From: Callaeas wilsoni
Taxonomy: Eukaryota > Chordata > Aves > Passeriformes > Callaeidae
Reading direction: 5' to 3'
Length of the DNA: 64,000 nt
NCBI GenBank assembly: GCA_013398955.1
Contig: VWPU01005231.1
Location: 62,001-126,000, forward strand
Part shown: piece by piece, positions 13,701 to 26,800 of the stretch
How positions within the stretch are numbered: position 1 is the first letter of the stretch
Layout: every line of letters begins with the position of its first letter
Notes under the pieces: model-generated
The model's database searches: none
Told to the model about the DNA's origin: nothing
The model's input: only the letters and a program-made list of their open reading frames with translations
Made by a program: the position numbers and the translations under genes

Positions 13701-16700
13701 TGGCTAGAGATATATTCTTGCAACTAGCTTATACTGAGCTTTTCTTCAGTTTTATCTTTTTCATGTAACTTCTGCAGTAGTCCTTCCTTGACGTTTCATC
13801 CCACTTTGTATTCTTCCCTGCCCGTGTCTGCTTTGCACAGTCTCCCATCAGTTTCATCTCCCATTACAAGTTCCCCTACTCTTGAAAGATATAATTTCTG
13901 CTCACCTGTTTGCTGTTGTCCACTGATTTTAAATTAAAAATTCTCTTCCCCCTCTCCCAATAATTTTGTCTTAATTTCTTGGTTAGTGTTTTTTACAACT
14001 TTACTTTGGATTTATGTTGTATTTGCTTGGAGTGTTTATTTTCAGTCTGTAATTGTATTCAAGGCAGAAAATATGTCTACATTTAAACCCACTGTGTAAA
14101 TCCATGGTGCAATGTATATCTGATTTCAAGAGTTACACAAAATAATCCATAGATTCTATAAAGGAAGGCAGCACAACCATTGGGGTAACGGTTGCAAAAG
14201 AATTATTCTGCTTCCAAGGCATATGGGCCTAGGAAAGGGACAAAACTCCCTACTTCTGTGCTCCTTTCTAACTTTCATTTATGTTCCTTAAAAGTTGTTC
14301 AGATTCATGCTACAGCTGGACAAGGGAAGGATTCAGATGATATTAGTATTAATATTGTTGGTAGAAAAGCAAAAGATGTCTCTTGGAGGCCTCTTTTGCT
14401 GTCTTCTTACCTTTACTAATTAATCCTGTAGCATCCTGTAGGTGCCAGCTATGACCCTACACATCTGCCCTGTGCATTGGCTAAACCTAGAGACAGACCT
14501 GTGCTTTGCTAGGGTGCAGAACTTTCTTCCTATCAAGGTTGGAGAGTACTGAGGACAGCATGTGCAAGGGATGAATCAGGCACCATCACAGGATCAGAAT
14601 ACTTGATCTCGTTTGGTGACTCATACTCCTTCGATTGTAGCCCCCAGATTGCCTGAGAATCCCCTACAGTTGGCAGTATACAACTCATGACACAAGTCTT
14701 CATAGCTGAAAATCTGGAGCATGAACTGGCTTATTTAGGATTCAGATTCTACTGTAGTTCCCATTTAAAGTGTCTTTTTTGTGTTGTGGCTTTTTGTACT
14801 TTGGGTAAGCCATCAGCGCTGCTCCCCCAAGGCCAAATAGAAAGAGCTTTTGATTGTCATTAACCTATCCTGGATGTCAACTCAAAATGAAAAGTGAAAA
14901 CCTGATAGCCTGTTAATGGTCCCCTGGGATGTCCATTTATTCGTGGTGTCATTTTCTAGTCCTTAAACACTTGGAGTATCACAGAACAAGTCTTGAATGT
15001 GTCACTGGCACCACTCAGAGAGGATGCAGCACGAGATGATTCTGACAAGCACTGTGGCATTTGCAGCCCTGCTATTGTGACCTAATCCTGTGATAACATG
15101 AATCATTTTAATGGAGATGTCATCTCCAGTTTGGGCCCTCATCATCTGGTCTGACCCATCATTACATCCACCAAATATAGCAACTTAACTCAATAACGCT
15201 GCTCAAATTATACTAACAAAAAAATGCAAGGCATTCAGCCTGCAAAATACACAGTCATAGCCAGAAATGTTTAATTAAGAAGTGATATTAAAGAGTTGAA
15301 AACCATTTAATACGCTTTGTTGTGATCAGCTTGGAATGAATTAAAACTTCTGTCCTAGCATGCACCTTTTCTGGTTTATATTCCTCCTCACATATAAATC
15401 TCCAGTTCTCTTAAATGAGTGGTCAGGAATGTCAGGGAAATATTTTCATGGCATTACAGTAGAAAAAAAGAAGGCTTTTTCTAAAGCCTGCTTTCCTTTA
15501 GGGCAGGCATGCGTAAAGTCTTAAACAGCTATTTTATTATTACCATTAGCTGTTTTTTCTATATGTTTAGCATAGGACAGCCTGAAAGTTATCTGTTCAA
15601 AGGCAAAGCATGTAGCTTTTTGCTGAAGTCTTTTGCCTGTACTAGTTTTTGTTAATAATGGAATTCATATTTCTTCCCATCATCTTGGAATGAAATTCTC
15701 TCATTAATTCCGGTAACTTAAAAGAGCATACCAGGACTGCATGGATGCTGTGGACTGGCACTGGTATTGAGTCGAACATGACTTTATGCTGAGTTGGAGC
15801 TGGTGTAGGTCCCTCAGATGTTATTTTGGCCACTCTAACTTAACGTTAACTTTTATCCCAACTGTCGAAGAAACTGTTCTGTATCCTAAAGCAAAATCTT
15901 CTTCAGGATTCTGACAGCAGCCTGAAATTTAGAGACATTCTTTTCTTTAAATTAGGTTATTCTTATTTTGTGACCTCAACTTCTGGTGAACTAAGGTGTG
16001 GAAAACCTTGAATCCTAGGTATAACTTACCCCATTTCACAAGTATCTTAATTTCTTCTAGATTCTTCTCCAACAGCTTGAAGATGATTATGACTTAGAGG
16101 CTATATTAGAGGACTTTCAATTGTCTTTGTATTTTCCTTCTATTTAATGCATTGTCAAAAGAGAGAAAAGTAATGGAATTTGTTAATGTAAGTGTTAAAT
16201 GATTAGGAAATGTCCTCCAATTTTCAGGAGTTAACCGTGCTCGGGTTGTTTTTGTCAATGGGATTATTTAAATCAGCAATAGTTTCAGATTTAGATAAAG
16301 GCTTCAAATGATAAAAAGAAGAGGTTAGGAATAGAAGAGAGTGGTCTCACACTGTGATTAGCAGTGAATGGGCCAATCGTCCTGAAACGTGGATAAAAAA
16401 AATCTATTTCTTAGAATGCAGAAGAGAGGGCTTTTAGCAGTCACACATGTGCACACACAGACAGGGAAGAAAGAATGATAAATAGAGTGGAAGCAGCAGA
16501 AATGTGAGCGAGAATGTGAGAAAGTCAAGCTGGCTGTTCTGTGTACTCCTTATTGCTTCCTTTCTCTGTGGACAGCCAAGAGAGAATAAAACAAGTGGTT
16601 TAGCTGAAGACTTGGGGGAGCTGCCTGACCATTGCAATGTGCAGTGCTTTGCAGGATTTACCTCTCCTTGTTTTGGTATCCTTATCTATTCATGCAGGAT

Positions 16701-17833
16701 ATTATTTTGAGCTGTGGAGTCCTTTGGAGCAGTACTGTGTTGAAAATGTCCCAGTTGCTAAATGTCATCTCTAAAGCGGGAAAGATGGTTGATTTAACCC
16801 AAACTCTTTAACCTGTGCATTATTTATTAGTGATCCTTTTAATGGAGATGTTAAGGATAAATAAGGATCTTGAAATATGCTATTGTATTTTTAGACAGCC
16901 TCTCTTTTTATGGCTTCTCTCTGTGTGGTGTATGAGGATGAGAAGCCATGAAGTTTTAATCAGTCTTGGTTTCTTTCTGTGATAAGAGGATAAAATTCTG
17001 ATGAGAACGGGGACAGAAACCTTTAGCTGACAATGAGGTTTATATTTACATATAGTCTTCCTCAGCTTCTTAAGGTATCCAGCCTGGAGGTTAAATGTTT
17101 GGCATATCTGCTCCTGAGGGCAGGAAAATGTGCAGCCATGGTTTCGAATCTCACTGGAAAATAACAGCTCAGTTTTAGCACCATGAAATTTAGGAGGAAA
17201 AAAAAAAAGATAGCAATACGTCTTTAGCTGTACCACTACCATCGTCCAGAAGGTGGCAAAAAGGTAATTCGGTTCAGCCTCTGCAGCCAGCTGGCACCTG
17301 TATCTAAGCATTTCTACACTTAAGTCTCTTGGTACACAGCTAGACCTTGAGCTGCTTATGTACAAACAGCATAATAGATTCTGCTCTAACACCGCTGGTG
17401 TAAACTACTTGAGACCATGCGGCTGTGCCAGCTATGGCTCAGGTACTGCTGGCATTGGGGTGGCTGAGTGGATGGGTAGGATTTCAAGATGATGGACAGA
17501 CTGCATGCCCGAGCAATTCTTGTACTTCCTGAATACATGAAGCACCATCCAGGTTCTCAGAGTCTATCAATTCACGGAGTTTTTGATCCTGTCTAGGCTG
17601 TACCGCTATGGTGATGAATTCAGGACATGCACCTTTTCTTCCCATAGGTTGCCATGTGGATATTTCTGCACAAAAAGTCCAGCAATAAACCAGTCTAACT
17701 TCCATTGATGTTAATAGCAAAAGCTGGTCATGCAAGATTAGAGTCATTACAAGGATATAAGAGGCAGTGTGTGATCACTTATCTCAATTTAGGCTGAGGA
17801 GGTCTCTTTCGTTAGATTCAAAGACCAGCACTA
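7785..17833. other. Gene-free DNA with two small CpG-bearing patches
   Basis: No repeat family or secure exon is visible. Two patches hold more CpG than the surroundings: 11215-11285 (several, including a ccgcgg site) and 11865-12000. A good splice-acceptor-like sequence (tttctcttcattccag) ends at 11628 and is followed by an open plus frame to 11940, but no matching donor or recognisable protein was found. The 170-codon minus frame at 16880-17392, the longest of the window, has no domain and contains a poly-T derived FFFPP; I treat it as chance. Confidence 0.5.
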
Positions 17834-17893
17834 TCGATCCTGATGCATTGATCCTGATGCGTTGATCCTGATACATGTATTGATCCTGAAACA
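17834..17893. repeat. 14-bp minisatellite, four copies
   Basis: Four copies of a 14-bp unit close to ttgatcctgatgca lie at 17834-17847, 17848-17861, 17862-17875 and 17880-17893. The last is set off by the 4-bp insertion tgta. Units differ at one to three positions. This is a short local tandem array with no sign of coding. Confidence 0.88.
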
Positions 17894-20800
17894 TTTATTA
17901 TGAGCAAGCTTTCTCACGGATGCTTTCATTTGCATGGTAGGGAAAATAAGACAAAACAGGATGGTATTCTGCAAAAAAGAAAACATCAGGAAGAGTAGCT
18001 CCCTATTAGCTTTGCTAATTTACATGCTCATCAACATCCAGTTTGGGCTAATTTCTCAAACCAAGATAGTGAGAAATGACACACCCTGTGGAAGGCACAG
18101 ATCTACACCTCACCTGCTGGCTCCAGCTTCTCTGTTAGCTCTTGTTACAGCTTGGATTAGGTGCTAAAGGTTTACCTTGACAGCCTGTCTGTTCTTTTTC
18201 ATTCACTGAGCCTCTTGCTCTAGAGAATAAGCAGCAAGTGATGCTCGTGGTGCTTGTGTGATTCAACAACAGTTAAAGAATTGCACTTTGCAAGATATGA
18301 TTCTAACAACACAGGAAATGCAGAAGTAGTGGAAGGGAGAGTGGAAACAATCCTCTTTTATATTTCCTGGATACATTAATCTCAGGGAAAGGAATCAGGA
18401 GAATAGCTGTTTCTCCATCTGTATGGAAAATGGTCCACTGATTGCAGTGATGTGCTTTCAGCTGTCTGTTTCCTGCCGTGGACGTCTTGAGTCAGTGGAG
18501 TGGTCATGTACTCTGCACTCCCTCCTCAGCTCGCAGACGGGAGAAGAATCTGCCTCTGCTGGCACTGAGGTTGTGTTTGGGCTGAGAGAGCAATTTGTGC
18601 CTCCCATTCCAGAAGCATAGTCTGTCTTGTCTAATGCACTGCTGCTTAAAAGTTCTTGCCACTGGTTGTCATGCTTAACTCTGTAACTGGTAGCATTGGA
18701 TGAATATTTGGAAAGCATTCCTGCCTTAATTACTTTGATTGCATGCAATTGGACAATTGCATCAAACACTAATCTTCTTAAAATAATGTATATGCTGAAA
18801 GCTAAAATCTGTAAGTGATACAAACATTGACTTTAGAATTAACATCTCTGTAATGTGCTCATCAGAAATATTCCATGGTAAAAAAGATCTCTCACAAATT
18901 TTTATAGCGGTCACATCAATTTTAATTTTTGTTTAATTTGATTTTCTGAAGGCCATTAGATGCTGTGATTTCCTTCTAATTCACTAAGCTCAACTGTGTG
19001 ATTTCAAGACTGATTTTAGCTTAATTGCTTTTTGCAGGGTGTGTCTATATGGACAGAAGGAGGGTCAGTATGTAGTGTGAGCTGAGGCTTGCTTAAGGTT
19101 AAGTTTTCCATATTTCAGTTTCCTGATATTATTCAGTTGCCAGGAAAACAAAGGAAACTGAGTTGTGCCTGAATGAAAAAAAAATTAGTAATTTATGTGT
19201 GGTTTGGACTCTTATTTAATGGGTTAAAGATCTCCATGAAAGATTTAATAATTTATATACCCAGTATTAAATAAACCCCATGTTTGAAGAAAGGTCCATT
19301 ACTTATAATTGAATAAAACCACTGAGAAATGTCACTGCTCACTCTTATTTGTCATGAAGATGCCTCTAGGGATTTGGACAAATAGCAGAAATGTCTTCTA
19401 AAGGGTGAAGTCATACACATGGCAATGAGAATGTGCCTCTCTGAAGGCAATTTTAACTGCAATGTGTAGTAATTGGTTAATGCTAAAGAGTCACTTTTAA
19501 ATGAGTGTATAAAAATAATATTTTTATATTTTCTGGAAAAAGTTGACATTTCAAACCCACAGGAGACAGTCTTTTGCAATCTCATGATTAAGAGCTAAAG
19601 TAACAGCATGCATAGCCTTTCAGGTAACAAGGTAATTAAGCACAGCATCAGTTTAGATATACATTATTTAGGGACAACCCTAAAAGGGAGAACACTTTTT
19701 TAAGGAGAACTTTTTTAGGGAGCCTTTCATAATAGCTTTTGTCTTTTTTATGTGTGCAGCTCCACTGTCAAACCAGACATGATACTCAGAGTACAAGATA
19801 ATGTATTGGTTTTAGCCAGTACTGCTGCAGAAACACACAGAGCTTACTGTTTTAGTCTCAAAATTATAAACAAGTCAGAGACAGAAAAATTATTCTTCAC
19901 TGAATGTAGGGGTGGGAGAATTTTCCTTCCTGGAGGTACATTTGAGATATGCACTCCTCGTGGCAAATCTCTGCTATATATAACAAGTAGTTTTATCAGA
20001 GATTTTTTCCCCCCCAAAGGTCCACAGAACTACCCTGTATTTAAACTGTGTGAAACACACAGTAGTCAGCATGAGAAGAAGCTTAAAAAGTAGCTGTCTG
20101 GAAAATCCATGCTTTAGATGAGCGGATGAGAATCCCATGATTGATTGTTAGGTTATGGGCATCCGAGGGTAAATATCAACAGCTTAGACTGTGCAGCAGC
20201 TTAGAAGAAGGAAGACGTAATTTATTTGTGTTCTGGGCACCAATTTTCCATGTGCCTTTGGGACAAATATCAGACTGTGGTGCCTGAATGTGCCCATTGC
20301 TCTGAGTTGAACTTCACTTTGTACTGGCTAAAGCATTTCCAATTCAGAAACTCATATTACTGAGCACAGGGGAAATATCAGAGTTTAAGAGTAACTTTCT
20401 GCAGGCAGCCTTCCATTGCTGGAACACCCTTAAGAGGTTTGGGTTTTTTGAGGACTGGTTATTGTATTTGTTCAATTTGTGTGATGTGCTTTATTTGATG
20501 TCTGCAAGCTATTGAGCTGTCTGGAGTTTCAGCCTCCTCTACAGACACACCTTTTACCGGAAAACAGTTTAGTGAAACTCCCTCTTCTGTTGTATGTGTA
20601 TGTATTTTGAACTATGACAGGTTTCTGGTATTGGAATAGCAGCACTGTGCTCACCACTCTAGTGTACCAGAGAATCGTTTTTTCATCACTGCTTTAACTG
20701 TAGGTGACATTGGAAGTCAGTAGCTTGTGGAAAGCCTTAGATTTCGTATATTATATATAGATTTTTCTTTGTTTGTTTTACTTGAGCGGTAGGAACTTTC

Positions 20801-23800
20801 TTTTTTGATGCATTTCTTGAAAATGTTGATACAAACATAACATTAAAAATTAATTAGACCAGGTCACAAATGTTTACTAAGAAAACAGAAACAATGCCAC
20901 AATTTCAAAATTGGATGGCCATTTTTTCCTAAAGAAAGAAGGATAATTTGTATCTCACCTTGATTAATTGTGGTTAACTGGATTTTTAAATGTTAGCAGT
21001 AAGGTTGTATTGATTTTCGAGTTTCACCAAGTAAACATGTTGGCCGGTATTAACAGTTGTCCTGAAGATAACAATAGATTTTAAATGAAAGAGATTTTAA
21101 GTCCTAATTTCCTCTAGTTGTTCCAATGAAAGCATCTGATTTCATTAGGACTGCGTGGGGATTTACAATTGTGTCTAAGATACCTGTGGCTGAAAAATGT
21201 GTCCTCAGGTAGAAACATTGTTTTCAGCTCACAAAGTTAGTTTGCAACTTAGTTTGGTGTTGAACATCCATAGTCTCTGAACCCTCCGAATAATTGTCTG
21301 TGTGTCTCTGGAGCAGACTTTCTGCAAAGTATTCCCCTGAGAGATTTGTTGTACAAATGTGTTAATAACTTAAATGACTCATGGATGAAGTTTTTGGAAC
21401 TACCACTTAATGCAGATTGATATTAGGGTGGAAAAGGAGAATTTATTTTGCTTGAGAAACCATGTCAGTATGTTGTTAAAGCTCCATTAAGTTTTTTTCA
21501 GAGCAATGACATAACTAAATCACATAATTTCTGCTTTAGAGACATATTTCAAGTAAAAGGAAGACCTGTGGGATAGCAATAACAAAATTCACACAAATTC
21601 CTTGAAATTTTGCAGACTTTAAAAAAACCTGTGAAGTTCAATAAAGAAAATCATTCTATAATGGTGTTGGACAATCTGGACATACTTTATATGAGGACAT
21701 GTATTTTTGAGAGCTACATTTTCATGTAATTGTCACAAAGGTAGGTAGGTGATTTCATTTGTCTCTTCTGAGCTCATAATTGCACACTTCACATGCAAAT
21801 ACTACCCTACAGCAGAAGTCACTTGAAAAGGTATGCATTAAAATAAAAAGGTTAGAGGGTTATTTAGAATGATGGATTCAATTTTCTGCTTAGCTCCTGC
21901 TTATTGTGAATGATAATGCTTGTCCTATGCTTTTCACCTGCAGGTGTCCTCACCTCTGTAAAGCACTTTTAAAGGAAGGAGATACCTAAAGTTGCAGGCA
22001 CAATAAAGTCAAATCTTCAAACCTGGATCATGAAGGTTGATTCAAGTGCCTAAGCTTTATAGTTGTCTTGTATACATGGCCTTAAAGTGGATTTAGCAGT
22101 CAGTGAGGGCTCCGGTGGCTACTTGGAATGGTGCTATTTTATCTGATTTCTTTTTCCCCAAACCTGGCACTGGCTTCACACATGCACTTGGCAGAGGGAG
22201 GCCTGTCGGGACATGAATGAGGTACCTGGCAGCTCCACCTGTTTGCAGAGGCTTACACAGCCTCTTCTATCCAGTCCATAGCAGTCTTACAGCCCGGTCT
22301 TACGGCCCTTTGACCCCAGCAGCCTTCCCTGCTGCCATCCCTAGAACTCTGCCACTTAGGACTGCTGCTGCAGCGTTTGTCAGCCTGCCAGCAGCACACA
22401 CAGCGTCCATGGCTGCGATTTTTGTCTCTCAGGGGTGATGAATGTAGTGCTGCTATCACCTCAGCCTCCCTCCTTGGGTGGCTGACTTCAGCAGTGTTTG
22501 TGTGGAGCCTGCACTGCTCTGCTGCGTTTCATGACAGGCTGCTGGGGAGGCTGGGCTTTCAGTGGCCACAACGCCATCCCATCTTTCTCGGTTTCCCAGG
22601 CAAATCAATAAGGTCTGACTTGGGAAACTCTACAGCCTCCAGTGCATGCGACCCATGAATACTTGCATGCTGTAGTTTTCTGGGCCCCTTCCCATGGATT
22701 CAGGATCTTCCTTTTTGGACATGCTTATGTGAGCCCAAAGTCAAATTTTTTGGGGATTCTGCTCTAAATTCAGGTCCCAAGGCCATAACTGAGGTCTTGG
22801 CTTCAAATACGATTGAAATTAAGAAAGAAGTTTGGAAAACAGCTGTAGGGTTGGTAATGTTTTTCACATCCAGAAGTCCACAAAGATGGAAGACTGTTTT
22901 GTGTTTCCAGTACATTTTTTCAGTGCCTATTGATGCTGAAGTGGTCCGTTAAATCCTTTACCACCTGTACTAACCACAGTCCTCTTTTCCGGGTTCGTCT
23001 TTGAGATTGTTATCATACATAATTTCAGGGTAGTGTCAGATGGTTCTAGCGGCTCACTCTGTGTTTGCTGCAGAACTTCATTAAAGGAAATGATCCTAAA
23101 CTTGATTCTGTGTTCTAGGGATTGCACTATGGGTGTCAGGAAAGGTTACAGGCTCCAGTGCCTGTGTGCCATGGAGTCAAAGCTGTCAGTGTAGCTCTCT
23201 TTGCAACAGGTGTGTTTACAAATCTGAGACCTGAGAAAACAAACAAGTTAATGCTCTCTAGAGAGGTTTACCTAGTCCTTTCCATCATGCTACTATATTT
23301 TTTGATGCCTGTTTTGAGTGTAATTAAAAGCGAAAAAAATTTGCTGTGAAGCTGAGGCACAAGTTCACTTCTCTGTGCCTTGAACTTTCCGGAGGGGGAA
23401 TCTGGAGGGGAGAAGGGAGATGTTGTCAAGGGACCCTTCCCAGCCATATTGACTGGCTCTAACACCAACCCTTTCAGAATATCTTTACCCTCCTTGAGAA
23501 GAACATTGTATGCCTGATGTGAAGAATTAAAAAGCTTTTTTTAAAAAGTTTCTTGACAGTATCTGCACTATCATGTTTTACTTTCTCTGTGGGCTAACAA
23601 AACCATACAAAACTGGGCACAAGAATGTGTTAACTACTTTTTAATTATGTTGATTAATAATGTATTGAATGATGGCTTTCCATATTCCTTCTCAGGCCTG
23701 TTTCCCACTCTCTCATTCTTTTTTAATTAGCTATAGTTAATTTCCTCTCTTTTTATTAGCTAGAGTGATTTTACTTTTAGCAAGTATTTTATTTAACAGG

Positions 23801-26800
23801 GAATATGTCTTAGGTTTCCATAAATAGCAGCTTAGCTCCCTAATTATCTTAGACTATAAAGAGGGATTAAAAAAACAAAGGCCAGACCAGCCAGAAAAAT
23901 AAAAAATTGAGTCAGGTAGTCTGGAGGAAGAAACAGGTGCTGGAGGTGGTAGTATTGCCTCTCCCATTTCTATTTGAGACATTGGAGACCCAAGTTCAAA
24001 TCCTGTATTTGCCTTTGAAAGTGTGACTCTGTTTCCCAGGGGGTTGTTGTGACAACCAGGCTACATAATATTTGGTTTTGTTTCTCTCATTGTGTCTCTG
24101 ATACTGCTTAGTAGGAGGACAGAAGCTGTTGCCTCCTCAGAGGTTCTGTGGCTATTACAGAAGATAACACAAAGTACACACACAGAGTTTAGAGAGGCCT
24201 AAAATCAGAGCAAAATGATTTTGGACCTAGTTGTACTAAATGTTTTATTCTTCATGAAGCAAAAAGGCTTAAGTTCACTGCTCTTCAGGACAGATTGTTT
24301 CTTTGGTGGTGAGAAGTGGAGAGATAGTCTTTCAAACAAAGGTTATTCAATACTGTCCACCCTTAGAAACACCATCCTGTGTATTTCTGTATTACTGCAC
24401 CCCACTAACTTCTGGGACTATGATGGTGCTCTGGTTTGTCCCTCAGCTATGTCTGGAGAGCCTTGGCACTAGACTGGAACCTCAGAGCTGCAGTCCTTCC
24501 CTCTGGATGAGTAGCCCTGGGCATGAAACCCAGATATTTCCACAGTCTGGGATAAGGCAGATAGCTGCATCTGAATGCCGTAGCAATGAAAAGAGCCCTG
24601 GTATGCCAGAAGGTTGCATTTGTGGACTTGTTACACCTGAGAAACCTGTTGCAAGAGAAACAATACTTGCCAAGAAAGTTGTTTCACATGCTGTTGGCCT
24701 GTTAGTACCCAGTGATATTGGAAGCAAATCTGTCACAGGTGGATCTCTTTGACGTAAAGTTGACTGACCCGATCATAAGACCAGGTTTTCCAGGGAGATA
24801 GCCACTACTTCTTGGTGCAGGAAAAATCACAAGTAGAACATTTCTGACAGAATTTTGGCATTATTTTCTTCTTAATGCAACAGTATGTAGAAACAAAATT
24901 AGCTTATTTGCAGAGATTAATGGATCCCATCAGAACTGCTGCAAACGGTTTATTCAGGATTTGAGTGAATAAACAGCCTAGGTTCCTAGTACTGCTAAGC
25001 ATTTTTTAAACAGTGAGCTTAATGATTTGGGAAAGGTATTGTATTCTTCTTGTTCAACAATGAGAAATTCAGAGAAAGCTGGAGACAATGGAGAAGTAAA
25101 AAAACCACTAGTATTTTTTACTTAGTTACTGGATAATACGTAGTTGGGTCCAGGTAAAGTAGAACCATCTGTCAGATGCTAAACATTCAGAACATGTGGT
25201 TATAATTTTGAGTATTAGGTGGAAAAGGACCAAGAAATAAATGACCAGATCACCTTTCTCAGCTAAAAACAGTGCTTATAAACTTTGCGCTCCTAAAAGA
25301 AACCTTCAATCTCCAAAATATTTTCTTAAGCATAGGTTTTACTCCCTATTAGAGAATTATGACAGACTGAAAATATGACAGGAGCTTTCCCATCTTCCTT
25401 GTTATCACTGCTTTTGCATGGGATCTATGTCAGCAATAATGGGCTGGAGCCTCATGCCTAAACCAAATTAGAGACAGTTTTAAGAAGTCTCTATTTCTTG
25501 TTCCCTTCACTGTTGTCACCTGTTATTTAAGCTGGAAAAAGTTCCTTAAGATCTCTGTGTGGGTTTGTTTCTGCCTATATAAATGTATTAAAACTACGTA
25601 CCCATCTAATTTTTCTAGTAGTGCAAAGCTTCCATGAAATGTAAAGTGTAATAGTTTCTGTGCAATGTAGTTACGTGAGTTGTTTGGTGTATTACTGGAA
25701 GGGAACTTATCCCCTTCTACCTCTCCTATGTGAAAGACAACTCACAGCTGCTTTCCTTTGCTTGCCACAAAGCCCACTCCCAAGAGGAAAAAGAAGGCAG
25801 CTCTGATGCAACTCTGGTGGGATTTTCTTGTCAGCTGTAGAGAAATTGCATCAGAAAGAAATTTGGCCATAGGAAGCTCAGGGCCATGACGAGTAAATGC
25901 TGTCATGTGAGTTTGTTTAAACTTGTGGTATAACCTTTTTTTGCCTTCTTTTATATATTTACTTGCAGATGCAGACACATGCAACATTTACCATCAGTCT
26001 GAGATTAAAGCTAGTATCAGGATTTGAATGTTCTGGAGCTTCATTCCAAGTGATAAGTGAGATTTGAATGTGTTACTGAAAGAGCTGTTGCAAAAATGTG
26101 AGAAAAGAAAAGCTTACAGATGTAGAAACTATCGGAGTTGGGGTGAAAACATGGCCAGTCGCTGAAGTAAAATTTTTAGGACCATGCAGTAATTAGGTCC
26201 ATGGGGACAGAAGCCTTACATGAAATTCAGTTTCAGAATAGACGTCTTTGATATTCATAAATGTATACAGTAAGAGTAGTCCATATAAAGCGAGATACAA
26301 TCTGTCCTAACCATGCGTTTAAACACCTTGCTAAAAGGAACTGTTTGTCTGCAACAACAAGGAAACTTGGTTTTTGCATGATGAATCAGATAACTAATTT
26401 TGTAGTTCTGTAAATATTACCCACTGTGGTATCCTTCCATAGTAAATTTTAAGGGATTGCAGAAATATCTATTGTCTTACATAGTGAAGCATAAAACATC
26501 TTCAGAGAAGCTGATGAGAAGTTTCGCTCTTGCTTCAGTTAGTCCTGGATTATGCAGCATCAGAAAAGTTCAGCTCAGCCATCTCATTTCAGGCAGCTGT
26601 TAGTGAAGGGTACTTTGCTGTATCAAGACCTTGGGAGACTCTGCACTGCTTTCTGCTCATCTTTGTTACCTGACTAAGCAAATATCACTTTAGAATGTTC
26701 CTGCAGAGATGGCTTGGGAGAAGTTCTTCAATGGCTTGTGCCCACAAGCAGCAGCTGATGTGACCCTTCAGTCTGCTGCTCAGACCCCTCTGTCTGTTGC

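Noticed and set aside
16880..17392. 170-codon minus-strand open frame, the longest in the window
   Set aside because: It has no recognisable domain, includes a homopolymer-derived stretch and has no promoter or splice context. One frame of this length is expected by chance in 64 kb of six-frame translation.
22200..22640. GC-richer patch with frames on both strands
   Set aside because: CpG content is not raised as in a promoter island, and neither strand encodes a recognisable product.
24303..24752. 149-codon plus-strand frame
   Set aside because: Overlapped by an antisense frame and another plus frame; no domain and no CpG or splice context.
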